From JBFHES01 sp041584015 (GTDB lineage: Bacteria; Bacteroidota; Bacteroidia; Bacteroidales; M50B96): DNA of 8,418 nt. Below are positions 6,516 to 8,418 of this stretch, one piece after another (position 1 is the stretch's first letter; each line of letters opens with the position of its first letter). Made by a program: the position numbers and the translations under genes. The stretch lies in NCBI GenBank assembly GCA_041584015.1, contig JBFHES010000203.1:1-8418 (forward strand), in the 5' to 3' direction. A model generated the notes under the pieces. That model saw nothing but the letters and a program-made list of their open reading frames with translations. It was not told where the DNA came from and searched no databases.

Positions 6516-7763
6516 ATGTTGAAAAGATTTTTGATTCCTACGATTGTTCTATTTGCGGCAGTTACCGCTAGTTTTGGGCAAGGTAACGAAGCTACTACAG
6601 GTCAATTATTAGGACAGGATTTAAATGATAAGGTGAACACTATTACAACAGCGGTTCCTTTTCTTTTAATATCTCCTGATTCGCGAGGCGGTGGTATGGG
6701 TGATGTTGGTGTTGCAACAACTCCGGATGCTAATTCAATGCATTACAATCCATCGAAGTATGCTTTTATTGATAGAGACATGGGATTTTCAATTTCATAC
6801 ACTCCTTGGTTAAGAAACCTTATTGATGATATTCATTTACTGTACGCCAGCGGGTTCTTACGATATGATAAGAAACAAACACTTGCAGCTTCATTAAGAT
6901 ATTTCTCCTTAGGTGATATTATTTTTACCGATGTTGTTGGTAACACTACCGGACAATATAAGCCAAATGAATTTGCTTTTGACCTTGCATACTCACGACT
7001 TCTTTCACGTAACTTCTCTGGAAGTATTACACTTAGGTACATTCATTCTGACCTTACTGGTGGCACCTATGTTGATGGAATCGAATCTCATCCGGGAAAT
7101 GCTGTTTCGTCTGATGTTTCATTCTATTACCAAAACGAAATGTCTTTGCTCGACAAAGATGGTTTATTTGCATGGGGTATAAACCTTTCAAATATGGGTT
7201 CTAAAATTTCATATACAGAGAATGCCGAGAAGGATTTCTTACCAGCGAACCTAAAATTAGGTGCAGCTTACACCATGGAGATTGATGAATACAATAAGTT
7301 GATGTTAACCTTTGATGTTAATAAATTACTTGTTCCAACGCCGCCAACTTACCTTAACGATGAAGATGGTAATCCTGTTTACGATGCAGATGGCAATCAG
7401 GTTGTTGAATTCGGTAAAGATCCAAATGTAGCTCCTGTTACAGGAGTGTTCCAGTCGTTTTACGATGCTCCTGGTGGTGCTACCGAAGAATTTCGTGAGA
7501 TCAATTATTCTGTTGGTGCTGAATATTGGTATGCAGAGCAATTTGCTCTAAGAGCAGGTTATTTCTTTGAACATCCAAACAAAGGAAATCGTAAATTTTT
7601 CACAGCCGGTATGGGTTTAAGACTAAATGTTTTCAGTCTTGATTTCTCTTACCTGATTTCACCGACAAGTCGTCACCCATTGGCAGAAACGCTAAGGTTC
7701 TCGCTGAACTTTAACATGGAGTCGTTCCAGAATACTGAAAATTCAAAAACGAAAACAAGCTAA
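6516..7763 (+). CDS. porV: Type IX secretion system outer-membrane protein PorV (LptO)
   Basis: From the ATG at 6516 the product is 415 residues. It has a signal peptide (Lys3-Arg4, hydrophobic 5-18, probable cleavage near ASFG-QG at 21/22). The PorV hallmark block follows at about 52-84: ISPDSRGGGMGDVGVATTPDANSMHYNPSKYAF. The rest alternates as a FadL-type 14-strand barrel, ending RAGYFFEHPNKGNRKFFTAGMG and LDFSYLIS. PorV collects T9SS cargo by its C-terminal domain after it exits the Sov translocon and hands it to the PorU sortase for cleavage and attachment. A hydrophilic, acidic loop (about 275-325, with DEDGN and DADGN) is presumably extracellular. porU, often next to porV, is not beside it here; tpiA is divergent instead. 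A strong terminator follows. Length and motifs point to an intact protein. Confidence 0.95.
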   Translation: MLKRFLIPTIVLFAAVTASFGQGNEATTGQLLGQDLNDKVNTITTAVPFLLISPDSRGGGMGDVGVATTPDANSMHYNPSKYAFIDRDMGFSISYTPWLRNLIDDIHLLYASGFLRYDKKQTLAASLRYFSLGDIIFTDVVGNTTGQYKPNEFAFDLAYSRLLSRNFSGSITLRYIHSDLTGGTYVDGIESHPGNAVSSDVSFYYQNEMSLLDKDGLFAWGINLSNMGSKISYTENAEKDFLPANLKLGAAYTMEIDEYNKLMLTFDVNKLLVPTPPTYLNDEDGNPVYDADGNQVVEFGKDPNVAPVTGVFQSFYDAPGGATEEFREINYSVGAEYWYAEQFALRAGYFFEHPNKGNRKFFTAGMGLRLNVFSLDFSYLISPTSRHPLAETLRFSLNFNMESFQNTENSKTKTS

Positions 7764-7785
7764 AAAATATTCACATTCATAATAT

Positions 7786-7824
7786 AAAGCGGTAGGTTTG
7801 TAAAACTTACTGCTTTTTTGTTTT
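7786..7824 (+). terminator. Rho-independent terminator of porV
   Basis: A 14-pair stem (7786-7799 with 7803-7816, two G:T pairs) closes on a 3-base loop, gta at 7800-7802. The T6 run (7814-7819, partly inside the descending arm), then G and TTTT, supply the U-tract. It sits 22 bases past the porV stop and ends 15 bases before ispF. Confidence 0.88.
7793..7800 (+). promoter_or_regulatory. TAnnTTTG -7 box for ispF inside the porV terminator
   Basis: TAGGTTTG in the ascending arm of the porV terminator is a full -7 match, 38 bases before the ispF ATG. Transcription from it would begin near 7804-7807, past the loop, so the new RNA would lack the left arm and escape termination. The -33 region offers only TTC (7770-7772). 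Confidence 0.4.
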
Positions 7825-7838
7825 ATAAAAGAAGGATT

Positions 7839-8324
7839 ATGAACATTAGAATAGGCTATGGATACGACGTACATGCGCTTGCCGAAAATGAAAGTTTAAT
7901 TCTAGGAGGAATAAATATTCCACATAATAAAGGAACAATTGCACATTCCGACGGAGATGTGCTTATTCATGCCATATGTGATGCGCTGCTTGGAGCAGCT
8001 AACATGCGAGATATCGGATTTCATTTTCCGGATAATTCTGATGCTTATAAAAACGTTGACAGCAAATTATTGCTTGGAAAAACCGTGCAATTATTAAAGG
8101 ATGCCGGATATGGTATTGGCAACATCGACACAACTATATGCCTGCAACAACCAAAGCTTAAAAATCATATCCCGGAGATGCAGCAAGCTCTAGCCAATAC
8201 AATGAACATAACAGTGAATGACATTGCTATAAAGGCTACCACAACGGAGCAACTAGGCTTCGAAGGCAGAGAGGAAGGCGTATCAGTGCATGCTGTTGTA
8301 TTAATTCACAAACAAGAACTGTAA
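7839..8324 (+). CDS. ispF: 2-C-methyl-D-erythritol 2,4-cyclodiphosphate synthase
   Basis: This 161-residue enzyme of the non-mevalonate (MEP) isoprenoid pathway closes CDP-methylerythritol 2-phosphate to the cyclic diphosphate with release of CMP; the family is a homotrimer with a zinc ion per active site. Metal ligands are visible as Asp10 and His12 in RIGYGYDVHAL and His44 in DVLIHAICDALLGA. The HSDGD (36-40), DIGFHFPD (58-65) and ATTTEQLGFEGREEGV (133-148) signatures are all intact. ATG 7839 gives the family-standard start and is preceded by GAAGGA two bases away; an in-frame TTG at 7818 falls in the porV terminator T-run and is rejected. It is separated from porV by a terminator and probably uses its own promoter. 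The next gene overlaps its stop codon, suggesting translational coupling. Confidence 0.96.
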   Translation: MNIRIGYGYDVHALAENESLILGGINIPHNKGTIAHSDGDVLIHAICDALLGAANMRDIGFHFPDNSDAYKNVDSKLLLGKTVQLLKDAGYGIGNIDTTICLQQPKLKNHIPEMQQALANTMNITVNDIAIKATTTEQLGFEGREEGVSVHAVVLIHKQEL

Positions 8325-8418
8325 TGATCACAATAAAATCATTGGAAGAATTTAACGAGATTAAAGAAAATGAGGACGCTGTTCTATTCTATTTCTCACA
8401 CGATGCATGTAATGTTTG
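8324..8418 (+). CDS. Thioredoxin-like family protein, N-terminal part (runs off the window)
   Basis: An ATG starts on the last base of the ispF stop codon (taATGa) and the frame is open to the edge, giving 31 codons plus two bases. The translation begins MITIKSLEEFNEIKENEDAV, then LFYFSHDACNV. The pattern of a helix, a beta-strand (AVLFYFS) and a Cys (Cys29) just after it is that of a thioredoxin fold. Cys29 would be the first active-site cysteine, and the truncated next codon (TG-) allows a second Cys, giving C-N-V-C. These small cytoplasmic thioredoxin-like proteins are common in Bacteroidota. Family assignment is tentative because only the N-terminus is present; function and redox partner are unknown. 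Confidence 0.65.
   Translation, partial: MITIKSLEEFNEIKENEDAVLFYFSHDACNV

Noticed and set aside
7818..7838. TTG 7818 as the ispF start
   Set aside because: It lies in the T-run of the porV terminator; ATG 7839 gives the conserved family N-terminus.
1..8418. CRISPR array, insertion sequence, prophage, tRNA/rRNA or defence operon
   Set aside because: I saw no short spaced direct repeats, transposase or integrase motifs, terminal repeats, RNA gene signatures or defence-family domains; all long open frames are explained by the listed genes.

Overview
The window reads as chromosome from a member of the Bacteroidota, probably a gliding/T9SS-type environmental lineage such as the Marinilabiliales; the order-level placement is a guess. 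The phylum-level call rests on three things. First, a PorV homologue (type IX secretion system, T9SS) and a GWxTD-domain lipoprotein are present, and both are essentially Bacteroidota families. Second, TAnnTTTG boxes, the Bacteroidota -7 promoter element, sit just upstream of five of the genes. Third, Shine-Dalgarno sequences are weak or absent at most starts and the DNA is AT-rich.

Layout. 1-1098 (+) is the 3' end of a large secreted protein built of HYR (hyalin-type) repeats, an Ig-like segment and two copies of an 83-residue C-terminal module. It converges on a 675-codon TonB-dependent outer-membrane receptor (1174-3201, -). A divergent intergenic region then leads into a two-gene operon (+): a GWxTD lipoprotein (best start 3391) and, one base later, the 23S rRNA 2'-O-methyltransferase RlmB (4682-5422). 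RlmB converges on triosephosphate isomerase (5554-6312, -), which has a clear Rho-independent terminator at 5449-5479. Divergently from tpiA, porV (6516-7763, +) is followed by a strong terminator. Then come ispF (7839-8324, +) and, overlapping its stop codon by one base, the first 31 codons of a thioredoxin-like protein that runs off the right edge.

Functionally the window mixes housekeeping (glycolysis, isoprenoid precursor synthesis, ribosome modification) with cell-envelope functions: TonB-driven uptake, a surface or periplasmic lipoprotein, the T9SS shuttle PorV, and a multidomain exported protein that is a plausible T9SS client. I see no phage, insertion sequence, CRISPR array, tRNA, rRNA or defence/toxin system. 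No gene-free stretch exceeds 300 bases; the longest is the 203-bp tpiA-porV divergent region.

The less ordinary signals are small-scale. A -7 promoter box for ispF lies inside the porV terminator hairpin. A near-palindrome makes two back-to-back -7 boxes upstream of tpiA. A perfect 12-bp inverted repeat overlaps the tpiA stop codon. The exported protein ends in the 83-residue duplicated module with no recognisable T9SS C-terminal sorting domain. I did not find a convincing undescribed multi-gene system.
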